Shown: in pieces, positions 54,601-64,000 of the stretch | Layout of the letters: the number at the start of each line of letters is the position of its first letter | Position numbering within the stretch: the first letter of the stretch is position 1 | From: Symsagittifera roscoffensis | Lineage: Eukaryota > Xenacoelomorpha > Acoela > Convolutidae | NCBI RefSeq assembly: GCF_963678635.1 | Contig: NC_087062.1 | Location: forward strand, 2,726,001 to 2,790,000 | Direction: 5' to 3' | DNA length: 64,000 nt | Program-made: the position numbers and the translations under genes | Notes under the pieces: generated by a model | Told to the model about the DNA's origin: nothing | Databases searched by the model: none | What the model saw: the letters and a program-made list of their open reading frames with translations, nothing else

Positions 54601-54862
54601 CAAAAAGTGAAGCTCGAACTAGAAAATGAGAAAACTCATGAACGGCTAAACGCCTTCGAAGCATTTGAGACAAGTAGAGCCACGCACTGAGTCAAGGGCT
54701 GTGCGAGCGTTGATGACAACGGGTGACCATCGAATAAAGAAAGTCCGCGGGCGCTACGTGGAAGTCTATGGACGATATCAAGTGATGTTGAAAGTGGACG
54801 GGATTAGTATCTATACTAGGAACTATGTCTCAGCAGATAGTGGCCGATTAGGGTAGATCTAT

Positions 54863-55273
54863 TTGGATCAAGAAAAAATTAAGTACCGTAGAATCGGCCA
54901 TGACGCCATGATGGAGCAAGATGCGGTACATATAGGATACGAAGCAGATGTGACTGCACATCTGCTGGACACCAATGGGAAGAAAATCGGAGTAACAGGA
55001 CTTCTAGACACAGGAGCGGTGGTTAGCGTGATGCCAGTAAGGACTTGGGAAAGCATGAGCTTCACGAGGGAAGACTTAATTCCGACAAACCTTAAACTGG
55101 CAGCAGCCAACCCCGGATCAATCCACGTAGCCGGAAGAACACCGAGAACGGTCCTTCACATGGGAGGACGGGACCTGTGGATGAGCTTCCAGGTAGTAGA
55201 AAACCTAGACAACTCAGACCAATTCATCTTGGCCCGTGAAATTGTCACGGATTTCGATCTGATGATTGGTTGA
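54863..55273 (+). pseudogene. Gypsy aspartic protease
   Basis: This frame of 136 codons contains V-T-G-L-L-D-T-G-A-V-V-S-V-M-P, with the catalytic D-T-G, and near the end F-D-L-M-I-G, the usual closing block of retropepsin-like domains (typical hydrophobic-hydrophobic-G). It has no start of its own, being part of a gag-pol protein; upstream frame 54665-54856 is contiguous in order. The protease would process the polyprotein. This domain is uninterrupted but flanked by stops. Confidence 0.85.
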
Positions 55274-55342
55274 ACAGGATAATACGGATAAGAAACCCGG
55301 ATTCGAAATATGTTAAGAGAACGATTAATAGAACAATAACGG

Positions 55343-55945
55343 ATGAGAACAAGGTGCCAATTTTTTTTGGACAAAACAGTAAAACTACAGCCGAGACAAG
55401 CTGTTGTAGCGGTTTTCAGGATGAAAAATTTGAACTCATTAAATGATAGTAAACAGGTTTGTTTGGTACCCAACCCAAATAGTCAAAGCACAATGATTTT
55501 AGGCCGGAGCTTCCCCGAAACACGAAACGAACTGTGTTCCAGTGTGTTACTGAACACACTGGACACCACGGTTTCAATCCAGCGTGGAAAGAAGCTTGGT
55601 TACGCTTTGCCGATGGCGACCGACTTTTAGGATACAAAAAGTTTGAAAAGGCATGATGTGAAGGACTGCCCCAGCCATGCCAATAAAGATATGACTTTAA
55701 AGAGAATTAATGAATTGAAATCTTTTGATAAACTGTTTTCAATGAAACCCGAAATGGATGACGGCTTATCGAGCTGCTCGAATTTTCCAGAACGCCTCTC
55801 GTCACAAGAGCTAGAATCCGGCAAATTGGTTTTGCCGGAGATAGAACGCTTGAAAGGGAAAATAGGTGAGGGAGAATGTTAAATATTAGGGACGGTTTCA
55901 AATTGGAACGCAGATGTTTTTTCAAAACATAAGGCGGATATCGGA
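55343..55945 (+). pseudogene. Gypsy pol linker before the reverse transcriptase
   Basis: Frames 55343-55630 and 55643-55882 encode sequence with L-Q-P-R-Q-A-V-V-A-V-F-R-M, V-C-L-V-P-N-P-N and G-K-K-L-G-Y-A-L-P, the region between protease and polymerase in this type of Gypsy pol. Frame changes occur near 55,630 and 55,880. Confidence 0.6.
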
Positions 55946-56521
55946 TGTTGCAGTTTTATCAAACACAAAATCGAACTAGAAGAGGGCGCCGTTCCCCACA
56001 GGGAAGGTGCAAGGCGCCTGACACCTCACAAATCGGAGGCGTGCAGAGCAGAAATTGAAATGTTGCTTGAATATGACATGATAGAACCCTCGAAATCGCC
56101 CTGGTCTTGTGGGGTTGTCATGGCCAAAAAGAAAATGGGGCAGCTTAGGTTTTGTTGCTACTTTCTATACCTGAACGCAGAAACATTAAAAGATGCCTAC
56201 CCGATACCGCGGATAGATGAGAGCCTCTCGAAACTTGGCGATGCCAAAATCTTCACAACACTGCACGTGGGCTCTGCCTTCTGGCGGGTCCCTCTGCGGA
56301 GGGAGGACGAAGAAAAGACCGGATTTGCATGTGAATTTGGGTTGTACCAGTGGAAGAGGATATCCTTTGGCTTGTGCAACGCCACAGCGACCTTTCAAAG
56401 ACTGATGACGCAGGCTTTGACCAGAGTAACGAAGAAGTACGGGAATCTTGTGATGAGCTACGTGGATGACGTGGTCATAGCAACGTCCACCTTGGCAGAC
56501 CGCATCAATAGACTCGATTAG
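55946..56521 (+). pseudogene. Gypsy reverse transcriptase
   Basis: P-H-R-E-G-A-R-R-L-T-P-H-K begins the domain. Frame 56060-56521 continues with M-I-E-P-S-K-S-P-W, L-R-F-C-C-Y-F-L-Y-L-N, D-A-Y-P-I-P-R-I-D, then F-T-T-L-H-V-G-S-A-F-W (motif A), F-G-L-C-N-A-T-A-T-F-Q-R (motif B) and Y-V-D-D-V-V-I-A (motif C). In motif A the position normally occupied by the first catalytic Asp is His, so polymerase activity is lost even apart from stops. The frame ends at TAG 56519-56521 and resumes at 56534. Confidence 0.9.
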
Positions 56522-56533
56522 GTCTTTGATTGC

Positions 56534-57290
56534 TTGGAAAGAGCGGGCTTGAAATGCAAACCATCGAAATGTGAAATCCATAGGGATTCAATCAATTACC
56601 TGGGGAGAATGGTAGACAGGCACGGCGTGAGGCCGGACCCGGAAGCAGTGGAAGCCGTGTTGACATGGAAGGCCCCCAGAACGGACACACAGCTCATGAG
56701 CTTCCTGGGGTTTACCAATCACTGCCGTGAGTTCATAAAAGGATACGCAGACCAGGTTTACCCCATGCAAAAACTGATGCGCAACCAAGGAAAGAAGTTC
56801 GAGTTGAACGAAGAAGCTCAAGCTGCCTTCGAGAATATAAAGAGGGAACTGTGCGAGAAGCCAGTGCTAGGCATGCCCACAAAGAAGGGCATGTATGTTC
56901 TTGATACCGATGCATCAGTAGTGGTCATCTCAGGAATGCTGCATCAGGAGCAGGAATGGAATGGAAGAACAGTTCTCCGTCCCATTGCACATGACAGTAA
57001 AGTGTTGAGTGACACTGAAATAAAATATGGTGCAGCGAAGGCAGAAATGTTCGCAGTATTTACATTCATGGAGTAGGATCGCGCATACTTAGGGAGCGCT
57101 CCCTTTAAGCTACGCGTTGACAATAGAACGTTATCCTGGTTGAAGACATACTCGATGGACCAGAGCTATCGACATACTCGATGGATGGTCAAGTTAGACG
57201 GCTACCACATGATAATCGAGCACAGGATGCGTGACGAACACCAGAATGCTGACAGCCTCAGCAAGAAGACTGAGTTTTTTTATGAAAGAC
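56534..57290 (+). pseudogene. Gypsy RT thumb/connection and RNase H
   Basis: Frame 56534-57076 carries G-L-K-C-K-P-S-K-C-E-I, Y-L-G-R-M-V, L-M-S-F-L-G-F-T-N-H-C-R-E-F-I (connection), then V-L-D-T-D-A-S with the first RNase H Asp and K-A-E-M-F-A-V-F with its Glu. A TAG at 57,074 interrupts; the next frame from 57140 continues with W-M-V-K-L-D-G-Y and Q-N-A-D-S-L-S, the closing RNase H block. A 17-bp local duplication (atcgacatactcgatgg) lies near 57,150-57,185. Confidence 0.85.
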
Positions 57291-58735
57291 TAGAACAGAA
57301 GCTAGCCAATCAGGCGGAAATCAAAGAAGGGTTCTTTTTTCTGAACAAAGAAACTTATGAAGCGCTTCCCTTGGCGAGATGGTTGGATAAATCTGGACAT
57401 CCAACTCCGGGACACCCCGAACCCCGAGTTACCAGTGGAGGAGGCAGCAGAAATAAAGTTCTTATCAAAGAAGGACCCGGTGCCTTTAGATCTGTTGCTA
57501 CGCTCGAACTTGGTCCAACAAGAACTCTCTCGTATGAATATAAACAGCGTCTCATTGCTTGATAAAACAGTGCAGGTCATACCGCAAGTGATGCGAGTGT
57601 TGGTTGGATTGTGGGAGAGAGAAGTGATTAGAGTTGACCCCGAATGGGCAGCAGCCAATGGCATCGCTGACAGTCAGAGAGAAAGTGAAGATCATGCCAT
57701 CAAGGCGCCAACACATAAAAAAAACGAAAGGGATTATAGGACGGTAGTTCAGCATCTGGTATCCTCGAATCCTCAGAGCGTTTTGATGAAGACTTCGTCT
57801 AAACAAAAAGAACAGGAGATCGGAAAATAAGGAAAGACTGTCATTTTTGCGATTCCCGATCAGAAGAGGGGAGCAGTTGAGGAAAACTCGGAACAACAAA
57901 GTTTGTCCGGGGAATAGGACATCAAAGAAAGTCGTCCAGTCACTGAACAAAAAGCGGAACCGGAAAAATTGTCCGGGCAGTCGGACGTTGAAGAAAATGG
58001 TCGTGTGCAGGAACAAAATCGGGAGGATAAGATATTGTCCGGAGTGTTTAGATGGTTGAGCAGATAGTATAAATCTGAACCAGCCAGCAATGGAGACGTG
58101 CTCCCTGGCAGACTCGTCCGTTAGAAAAAACTCAAGGAATTTGGAAAGTGACACCTACTCAGATAGGTTCTCCAGCACAGGATCAGAATTGTCAGAGTTA
58201 GCGATCCATACGTTACTAGTGGAGACTCGAGCAAGAGACTTGGACAGGGAGGTACATCAAGACCCTGACAGTTATCGCTACCTGGTACACCATGGAAGAG
58301 TCTTTGACAACGCAGTGGATGATCTGGAAGCAATAGCGGTATCAAAACGTTCATTGAGCTTGTTACCGCAGAAGGAAGTAGTCAGGACTGATCTTCAACC
58401 GTTCAAACAAGAGACAGAGCCATTGTCGAAAATTTGGTGCGTGAAGATGGAAGATGACGCGCATCAACCCGATGAGCTGGGTAGTCAATTGACGGTCATG
58501 AAGACATACTTAAAGGCGAGATACAGACTCTCGGACCTACTAAGAGCGCAAAAAAATGACCGCATGAGAGCAATTTGAAAAGGTGGATCAAGAATGGGGC
58601 ACCAGACATGGGTGATCTGGAGGAAGACAATTACCGTATTCTGAGACAGTACTTTATGCAGAAAAGGGAAGGTTATACCTGAATAAGGATGGTATCGTGG
58701 CTTGTAAGAGAAGAGAAGAAGACAAAGTCCTGTAC
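57291..58735 (+). pseudogene. Gypsy pol tether between RNase H and integrase
   Basis: Several frames in order (57140-57562, 57357-57830, 57847-58059, 58090-58578) encode charged, low-complexity sequence with repeated L-S-G-like phrases, then L-V-E-T-R-A-R-D-L-D and L-K-A-R-Y-R-L-S-D-L-L. No catalytic domain is visible. Position and direction fit an unusually long linker. At least four frame changes are present. Confidence 0.6.
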
Positions 58736-59538
58736 AAATATAACGCGATAGTTTTTCCTCAACTCTATCAGACAGAACTTTATTCAGGTCGCAAGATCAG
58801 ATGGGCCACTAGGGAATTGATAAAGTATGTCAAAGGATCGTGAAACGCTTTGAGTGGCCTGGGATGAAAAAGGCATGTGAGAAGTGAATAACAGCATGTC
58901 ATGTCAACAAGTCAAGGATCCAAGGAAATTGCGAAATCCATTGTAGTCAATTGAGTAATCTGAATTAAAGGAGGTGGTGCAGATAGACCAGCAGAACAAT
59001 GACAGACAATGGCTACAATCAGGTCCTGTACATGATCGATCACTTCACGAAATATGCAGAGGCCGTGCCTTGCATAACTGCCTCAGCAGAAGAGACACGT
59101 GACCATCTAATCAATACATGGATAGCGAGGCACGGATGCCCAATGACCTTTCAATCGGACAATGGAACAGCCTTCGAAGAAGAACTTACTAAAGAGCTCA
59201 TGAGACGTTCTCAAGTGGCTCAGGCTCACTCAACGACGTATCATCCCCAGACGAATGGCTTAGTGGAGAGGCAAAATCGGACGTTGTTGTCGATGCTGAG
59301 GGTGTACTGTTCTAGATACATGACTGAGTGGGACATATACCTTCCACAAGTAATGGGAGGTCATAACAGCACGCAAAACTCCATCACTGGAATTAGTCCA
59401 CACATGATGTTGACTGGACACGAAAAGTCTTTGCCTTTGACTTTCTTTTACCCAGAGTATGAGGGTAAGAAAACATCAACACAATTTTATATAAGGGCTG
59501 GGATTAGACTTCAACAAGAACTGAACGACTTGTGTTGA
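58736..59538 (+). pseudogene. Gypsy integrase (zinc-binding remnant plus DDE core)
   Basis: Bases 58,736-58,930 encode, in shifting frames, the remains of an H-H-C-C domain (Y-K-Y-N-A-I-V, Q-M-G-H, F-E-W-P-G-M-K-K-A-C-E-K). Near 58,977 V-V-Q-I-D carries the first catalytic Asp. Frame 58999-59538 then has M-I-D-H-F-T-K-Y-A-E-A-V-P, F-Q-S-D-N-G-T-A-F with the second Asp, and T-N-G-L-V-E-R-Q-N-R-T-L with the Glu, followed by S-P-H-M-M-L-T-G. The C-terminal DNA-binding part breaks off at about 59,570. Confidence 0.88.
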
Positions 59539-59595
59539 CGAAATAACCAGCAAGCACAAGTCAGGCAGAAGTAAAGGTTTTATAAAACCGAGGAC

Positions 59596-59877
59596 CCAAA
59601 CCGAGGATGATTGCATCCACTAGAGCTGCAGCATTGATAAACGTAATCTTTTCTGATACTAACATACAAGTGTATTTACATAAGAAATACTATATGAGCA
59701 TCTGTACGTCTAACACTCTGGACACTTTTTTCATTGGCATCTTCCTTATCTCCCTGTCCGGAACATTCGAGCCAAACCGAGGACGATTGCATCCACTGGA
59801 GCTGCGGCATTGATAAACGTAATCTTTTCTGATACTAACATACAAGTGTATTTACATAAGAAATACTATTTGAGCAT
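59596..59877 (+). repeat. Direct repeat with inverted filler downstream of integrase
   Basis: A block of about 105 bp (ccaaaccgaggatgattgca onward, ending tatgagcat) at 59,596-59,700 is repeated at 59,772-59,877. Between them lies a 69-bp patch (59,702-59,770) that is the exact reverse complement of 61,218-61,286. This looks like a repair or replication product in which DNA was copied from a site 1.5 kb away. Confidence 0.9.
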
Positions 59878-60157
59878 TAGGACGTGTTGTGTTATATGTG
59901 ATATGTTATGTGTTAGGTTATTAGGACTTTAGTTGTGGAAAAGTTAGTGAACACGAACGACCGAACGATAATCAAAGGACAGACCCAACGTTTAGACTGT
60001 CCATTTTTAGGTCGAGTTTCAAAATTTTAGCAATAAACTGATTTTAATATATCTTAAGATCAAAATTTTTTTATCTGACTGTTTTAAATTAATTTTAATG
60101 CAAAATCTGGAGTAATTTAGATCCTGATTGATCATTTAATAACTCATCGGGATTCAA
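59878..60157 (+). other. AT-rich spacer, possible LTR or leader
   Basis: The sequence resembles LTR or untranslated material (tgttatatgtgatatgttat, an AATAAA at about 60,031) lying between the integrase region and the next coding block. I could not find a matching second LTR in the window. Confidence 0.4.
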
Positions 60158-60670
60158 TTGTGCAATCTGATGATCAAAACCAAACCAAGAGAAATGGATA
60201 ACTTTGACCTGGATGAACTGATGGGCCTAGTGGAGGCGTATGTAGGACCAATGATAGATGCGATCTATCGTCGGCTGATGGATCGAGACTTCGCTCTGGA
60301 GGAGCCAGAGGTGGTGATGCTGCTGGTGGCCTTAATAAAACTCTTAGGGCATGATAACCGTGGGGAACGCCCCACAGAAGTCTTATTGATTGTCGCATAT
60401 GCAGAAAGAGGAGTACTAGACCGCCCAATTATGAGGGTAACAAGGTGGAGAAACGGGGCTCTCTCAGGAAGTGACTTGGCAAACGAGCCTGGATTGGGAA
60501 GTTCCAGGACCTACCAGCCGCGTGAGATGCCTCTCCCAACCAAACCTCGGCCAGGATTGAAAAAGATGCATCAGAATATGAACAGCGAGGTAGTCTCGTC
60601 TAGTTCACAACTGAGAGTAGCTGCGCCACCAAAAGAGGGCGAGATTAGAAAATCAAGTCCGAACGAATGA
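60158..60670 (+). CDS. Unrecognised ORF, first of the 60-64 kb coding series
   Basis: This frame of 170 codons opens M-D-N-F-D-L-D-E-L-M at ATG 60194, within a slightly longer frame. The first 80 residues are acidic and helical with V-V-M-L-L-V-A-L-I-K-L-L; the rest is Pro/Arg/Ser-rich (P-L-P-T-K-P-R-P-G). Composition and G+C content match the Gypsy coding upstream rather than the background. It could be a gag-like structural protein of a second element, but no domain signature is visible. Confidence 0.4.
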   Translation: MCNLMIKTKPREMDNFDLDELMGLVEAYVGPMIDAIYRRLMDRDFALEEPEVVMLLVALIKLLGHDNRGERPTEVLLIVAYAERGVLDRPIMRVTRWRNGALSGSDLANEPGLGSSRTYQPREMPLPTKPRPGLKKMHQNMNSEVVSSSSQLRVAAPPKEGEIRKSSPNE

Positions 60671-61400
60671 GACAATCCAAGATCTGCAAGAGCTAAGTGA
60701 AACGCAGAGAGAATTAGATCAAGTGACCAAGACTTTGCTCCGTGTTGAAGAAGACAGAGATATGTGGACGAGACTGTTTGAGGATTGCAATAAGACGCAA
60801 GGCGAGGAAATCGATCATCGATCGTTGAGGCGAGGATATAGGGAGCGATCGGAGCGGCTGGCATTGACGACAGCAGTGCAAACAACAATACCCGCAAGGG
60901 ATGGTCCTCGTGGGCAGTCCTCTGATCGAGCTTCTGACGCCTTGCGAACTTAGCCAAACGACAGAAGTACGAGTTCCAGAATTCTCCAGCAGGGTAGCAA
61001 TCCTGGACCCGAGTGACACCCTAGGTGACCCAGTCGTGGAACAGACGGCGCAAAAGCTGATAGAAACAGCAGGACGACTTGTAGCCAACAGGAGTGCGAC
61101 AGGTTCCTGGGTGCTGCACCCTATGGAACGATCGACGATACAGGCAGAGTGAAGCTTTCCCAGGAGACGATGAGGAGAACGGGAGCTGACATCATGACGC
61201 GACCGACAAAGACGACATCGAATGTTCCGGACAGGGAGATAAGGAAGATGCCAATGAAAAAAGTGTCCAGAGTGTTAGACGTACAGAAAAACAACCAGGT
61301 GAAGAACAACTTTACTGGAGTTCCCGGCACGGACATGCGAGTATGTTTCAATCGATCGACTTGGAGTCCAGCAGTAAACATGCAGCAACCGCCGCTCTGG
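60671..61400 (+). pseudogene. Unrecognised coding continuation with frameshifts
   Basis: Overlapping plus-strand frames 60723-60953, 60901-61152 and 61149-61463 follow in series. They are charged, with R-V-E-E-D-R-D-M-W-T-R-L and R-R-G-Y-R-E-R-S-E-R, suggesting a helical or coiled-coil stretch leading into the SGNH-like module. Bases 61,218-61,286 are the source of the inverted patch at 59,702-59,770. Confidence 0.4.
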
Positions 61401-61404
61401 ACAT

Positions 61405-61950
61405 CACATTTAATACTGGGCGACAGTTTAGTGAGAGTTCTACAGAACTTGAGGACCTCGTAGATCACCACAGTGATGACCTTTGGAGGTGCCACGATAG
61501 CCCAGCCGTATCGAATTGTAGAACTGATGAACCCAGGAAGAATTCCGAATATAATGATCTTAATAGGCACGAATAAGGAGCTCCAGGAGCTCGGACGAGG
61601 AAGAATCTCAATGGGAATCAATGATGGTATGCCTATTTACCACTATCCGGCAGAAGTTCAAATGCGCGATACTGACCGTCTGCACCGTTCCGATGAACTC
61701 GAGAACTTTGTCACCGACGGGCAGGAAGAACAACCAAAAGGTCATCAGATGGAATAACATAGTGAGAAATCTGGCGAGTTGCAATGCTGGGCAGATGATC
61801 CTGATGGATTTAGAACTTGAGCTGAGAGCCATGGATCAGGCCAGATTCACTACAGACGGAGTTTATTTTGACAGTGTGGAGAACCGCCTGGATGAGCCGC
61901 AACTTCCAGGAGCGACTGGACGAACTAGAGGTCGAACTCTTTGATACAGG
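61405..61950 (+). pseudogene. SGNH-hydrolase-like (esterase/lipase-type) module, inactivated
   Basis: The module reads L-I-L-G-D-S-L-V-R-V-L (block I, Ser codon 61425-61427), then after a TAG, F-G-G-A-T-I-A, P-N-I-M-I-L-I-G-T-N (block III with Asn), and after a frameshift near 61,575 a frame 61621-61944 with T-V-C-T-V-P-M-N, R-W-N-N-I-V-R-N and finally T-T-D-G-V-Y-F-D. The last block should be D-x-x-H; here the His position is Tyr (codon 61864-61866). SGNH modules are known in ORF1 proteins of some retrotransposons. Confidence 0.65.
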
Positions 61951-62640
61951 AGTGCTCAGGAGGGAGGAGACAGCGAATGATAATCTAGAGACACGTCTGG
62001 GATCAGTCCCAGCAGTGCCACAAGGGCCACAGAGCTCAAGTGAGCGGGGCAAACAACGGACGTACTGGATCGACTGGGCGAAGCGCCAGTGAGAAGGAAT
62101 ATTCATCCGCGAATGAGATTAGGACCTGTCAACTCGACAACGGTTACGACTTCAAGCACCTCGAGGTCAGAAACAACGAGTACACGCCGAGAAGAGCGAC
62201 GATCAGTCAGAAGTTCTCTAATGTGGTCGAGACCCATACCTTCCCCCTGGCATGTCTACAAACAAGAATTGATGAGGTTGAATCTTCACATGGTGAAGTT
62301 TGCAGCCGACGCTGGTGCTAGGCTCTCTGTAAACGGGCTATACACGATCGTGGGAGTGGACTGTTTGAAAGCAGCTGGCATCAACTTTAGCTCCACTAGG
62401 GCCCTACGATTCGCTGATTTTGAGGTAATGCCCTCAAATAACATCTTGGGTCCAGTGAATACCAGACCATTGCGGGACGTGAGAATGAACCACAGTGAAG
62501 GAAATCGAGAAGAAAGAATAGGAAGATTTCTGACGACCAAAGCACCTGACGTGATAATGCTGGCGGCAATCGACTTGGATCTGATGCAGTCTGTATCAAT
62601 GGCAATCGGGTTCCATTGACAAACTGAAATGAACCCGATC
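61951..62640 (+). pseudogene. Unrecognised coding module after the SGNH-like domain
   Basis: Frames 61868-62092 and 62089-62619 continue the series. The first part is acidic (F-Q-E-R-L-D-E-L-E-V-E-L); a Ser/Thr/Arg-rich linker follows; then S-P-W-H-V-Y-K-Q-E-L, L-Y-T-I-V-G-V-D-C-L-K-A-A-G and P-D-V-I-M-L-A-A-I-D-L-D-L. It is protein-like with no recognised fold. One frameshift occurs near 62,085. Confidence 0.4.
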
Positions 62641-63441
62641 ACGATCGTATTTGCATAGTAGGGGTTTCCTGAGCAGACTCAGAGAGCCTACAACGGCGGA
62701 AGATGCAGTATGGCCAGCAATTGAAGACATTCTAGAATCAATGGGCGAGGAAACGGATACACTGAAAGAGCATTCACCGAGATGACACTAAAAGCGGTAT
62801 TTGCGTTGTCTCCGGATTATGCACATCTCACGGATGGATTGAAATTCGTGTACGCAATGGTGCCATAACTCTGAAACGGAAAAAATGATGTGATCATATC
62901 TGCTCCGAACCGCGAAGTGGAAGCGAAGAACCTGAGACCACCAAGGACAGAGTTGCCGGCAGTGTGGTCGGACATCTCAAACGCCATGAGAGGATTGAAG
63001 GACCATTCACTAAACATGCTAGTTTTGGATGAGGTGTTCGGGTTGGAACTGTCCAATTTCAGCAGGCAGCTCAAATTAAAACCAGGAATCAACGATGACC
63101 GTCAAGTGTTAGAGGCGATGTCCAATGAATTGTGGTTCAGAGGAATGGAGATAAAGGATGAAGGAGAGAAGAGGCAGAACTCCAAGGAGACGAGAGCTCA
63201 CTTGCAAGCGATGGTTTTGCGAACGAAACCAGAGGCCAACAAGTGGCTGCACTTGACTCCTCGAGTAGCCGCATTGGGCGCGGACGCTTTCGAGCGAGGC
63301 CCGGCGATGATTGAGACGATTCATGCCTACCTGTTGGAGGAGTTGAACTTAGCGGAGAATGCGGAGGAAAAGACAGCTGAGTTCGTGGATAGGATGTGCG
63401 AAGTAACTCTTGAAACTTTTTGGACGCAGAATTTATGGTGA
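62641..63441 (+). pseudogene. Unrecognised coding module
   Basis: After a gap with broken frames (L-S-R-L-R-E-P-T-T near 62,675 and V-F-A-L-S-P-D-Y-A-H near 62,800), the frame 62890-63441 is open for 183 codons: V-I-I-S-A-P-N-R-E-V-E, L-P-A-V-W-S-D-I-S-N-A-M-R-G, L-E-L-S-N-F-S-R-Q-L-K-L-K-P-G and K-P-E-A-N-K-W-L-H-L. It is strongly helical in composition. I cannot name a family. Confidence 0.4.
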
Positions 63442-63491
63442 GAAGAATGCTACGATAGAACTGACAGCACGTTAGAAGGGTTAGGAGCAGG

Positions 63492-63728
63492 ATGGACCGC
63501 GTCCTTCCTGGCGAAAGTCTACCCGGACTCTCTCGATACCTGATAAAGGAGTTCCTCCAAGCAGTAACAGAAATACTGATAGTAGTTATCGTGGTGTTGT
63601 TCGTGACGTTTGGAGCGGAGATTTTCGTGAAGGGACCAGTGCTACTGCTCATGGAGGGAGTGCAGAAACTGCGACTGGACGGACTCCTGACAGTAATCCC
63701 GATCACCCATGGGAACTTGGAGGGTTGA
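63492..63728 (+). CDS. Short ORF with a membrane segment
   Basis: This frame of 78 codons contains I-L-I-V-V-I-V-V-L-F-V-T-F-G-A, a clear single transmembrane-like helix, between a basic/polar start and a C-terminal L-L-M-E-G-V-Q-K-L-R-L-D-G-L. The codon at 63492 is ATG. It could be the membrane part of a larger broken protein in the series, for example an envelope-like or replication-anchoring module, but nothing proves this. Confidence 0.4.
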   Translation: MDRVLPGESLPGLSRYLIKEFLQAVTEILIVVIVVLFVTFGAEIFVKGPVLLLMEGVQKLRLDGLLTVIPITHGNLEG

Positions 63729-63753
63729 TGAATTTGACCCGCTATCCTGAATA

Positions 63754-64000
63754 AATGAGTGAAAACGTGAGAAGATTTGATATGAAGAGATCCACCGACT
63801 CATGGACCAAAGTAAGGAATCTGAGACATACCTTCATCCAATACCTTTTACAGCAGAATCGCTTTGGAACAGGAGAAGACGAAACGATTGAAAAAGAAGA
63901 AGATGTGCGACATCATGCAGGAGGCACGGCCCTATTAACTGACTTGAGCCTAGCTATGAGGACCGATCCCTTAGCGTTAATCAGAGGAGCCACGGAATTT
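63754..64000 (+). pseudogene. Coding continuation running off the window
   Basis: An open plus-strand frame from ATG 63754 (M-S-E-N-V-R-R-F-D-M-K-R-S-T-D-S-W) continues with L-L-Q-Q-N-R-F-G-T-G-E-D-E and T-A-L-L-T-D-L-S-L-A-M-R to the window edge without a stop. It belongs to the same series and has the same base composition. No domain is recognised. Confidence 0.4.

Noticed and set aside
57552-58154. 200-codon minus-strand ORF
   Set aside because: It is antisense to the Gypsy pol tether; the plus-strand frames match known pol order, and the minus frame is a low-complexity shadow.
61121-61621. 166-codon minus-strand ORF
   Set aside because: It is antisense to the SGNH-like region, whose plus-strand motifs are clear.
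63137-63706. 189-codon minus-strand ORF rich in Ser/Pro/Arg
   Set aside because: It is antisense to plus-strand frames that fit the coding series; the composition is typical of a shadow frame.

Overview
The window looks like intergenic or intronic DNA from the large, AT-rich, repeat-dominated genome of an invertebrate animal. Reasons: there are no bacterial-style gene clusters, possible host exons carry GT-AG splice signals, and nearly all recognisable coding is decayed eukaryotic mobile DNA (a Penelope-like element, two Ty3/Gypsy families, a restriction-endonuclease-type non-LTR element, hAT-like and Mutator-like MITEs). Element-derived stretches (14.4-17.3 kb and 52.9-64 kb) are clearly richer in G+C than the AT-rich background. 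The lineage cannot be fixed from sequence alone; cnidarian, sponge or another early-branching or parasitic invertebrate would all fit. No rRNA, intact tRNA, CRISPR array or prokaryotic operon was seen.

Layout. 1-3.7 kb: AT-rich with nothing recognised. 3.8-5.4 kb: a divergent tandem array of about 165 bp period ending in a long near-perfect hairpin. 5.27-9.27 kb: a tandem duplication of a 2-kb unit holding a hAT-like MITE, a tRNA-like sequence and the last exons of an unrecognised host gene, whose final exon ends at 9495. 10.6-14.1 kb: two possible exons, a decayed non-LTR reverse transcriptase tail, a Penelope endonuclease scrap and a Mutator-like MITE. 14.2-17.5 kb: a non-LTR retroelement with a 2A ribosome-skipping peptide, a chromo-barrel-like domain and a restriction-like endonuclease, with the reverse transcriptase core deleted. 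17.5-20.3 kb: LTR and Penelope fragments.

20,293-54,092 is one large tandem segmental duplication (unit 1, 20,293-38,245; unit 2, 38,246-54,092). Each unit holds a noncoding stretch, a decayed minus-strand Ty3/Gypsy element, a satellite built on a 25-bp CCGGAAGGG repeat and a plus-strand Gypsy gag remnant. Only unit 1 carries a 4.2-kb Penelope-like element; unit 2 preserves the matching empty site. Unit 2 runs on into the rest of the plus-strand Gypsy element (protease, reverse transcriptase, RNase H, integrase) to about 59.6 kb. From 60.2 kb to the end a second long, decayed coding region contains an SGNH-hydrolase-like module and several unrecognised modules.

Most informative observations: a PHD finger inside the Penelope reverse transcriptase between motifs B and C; hammerhead-ribozyme-like cores in both Penelope terminal repeats; the 2A plus chromo-barrel-like leader on a restriction-endonuclease retroelement; the empty-site proof of Penelope insertion; the higher-order satellite; and a 69-bp inverted patch at 59.7 kb copied from 61.2 kb.
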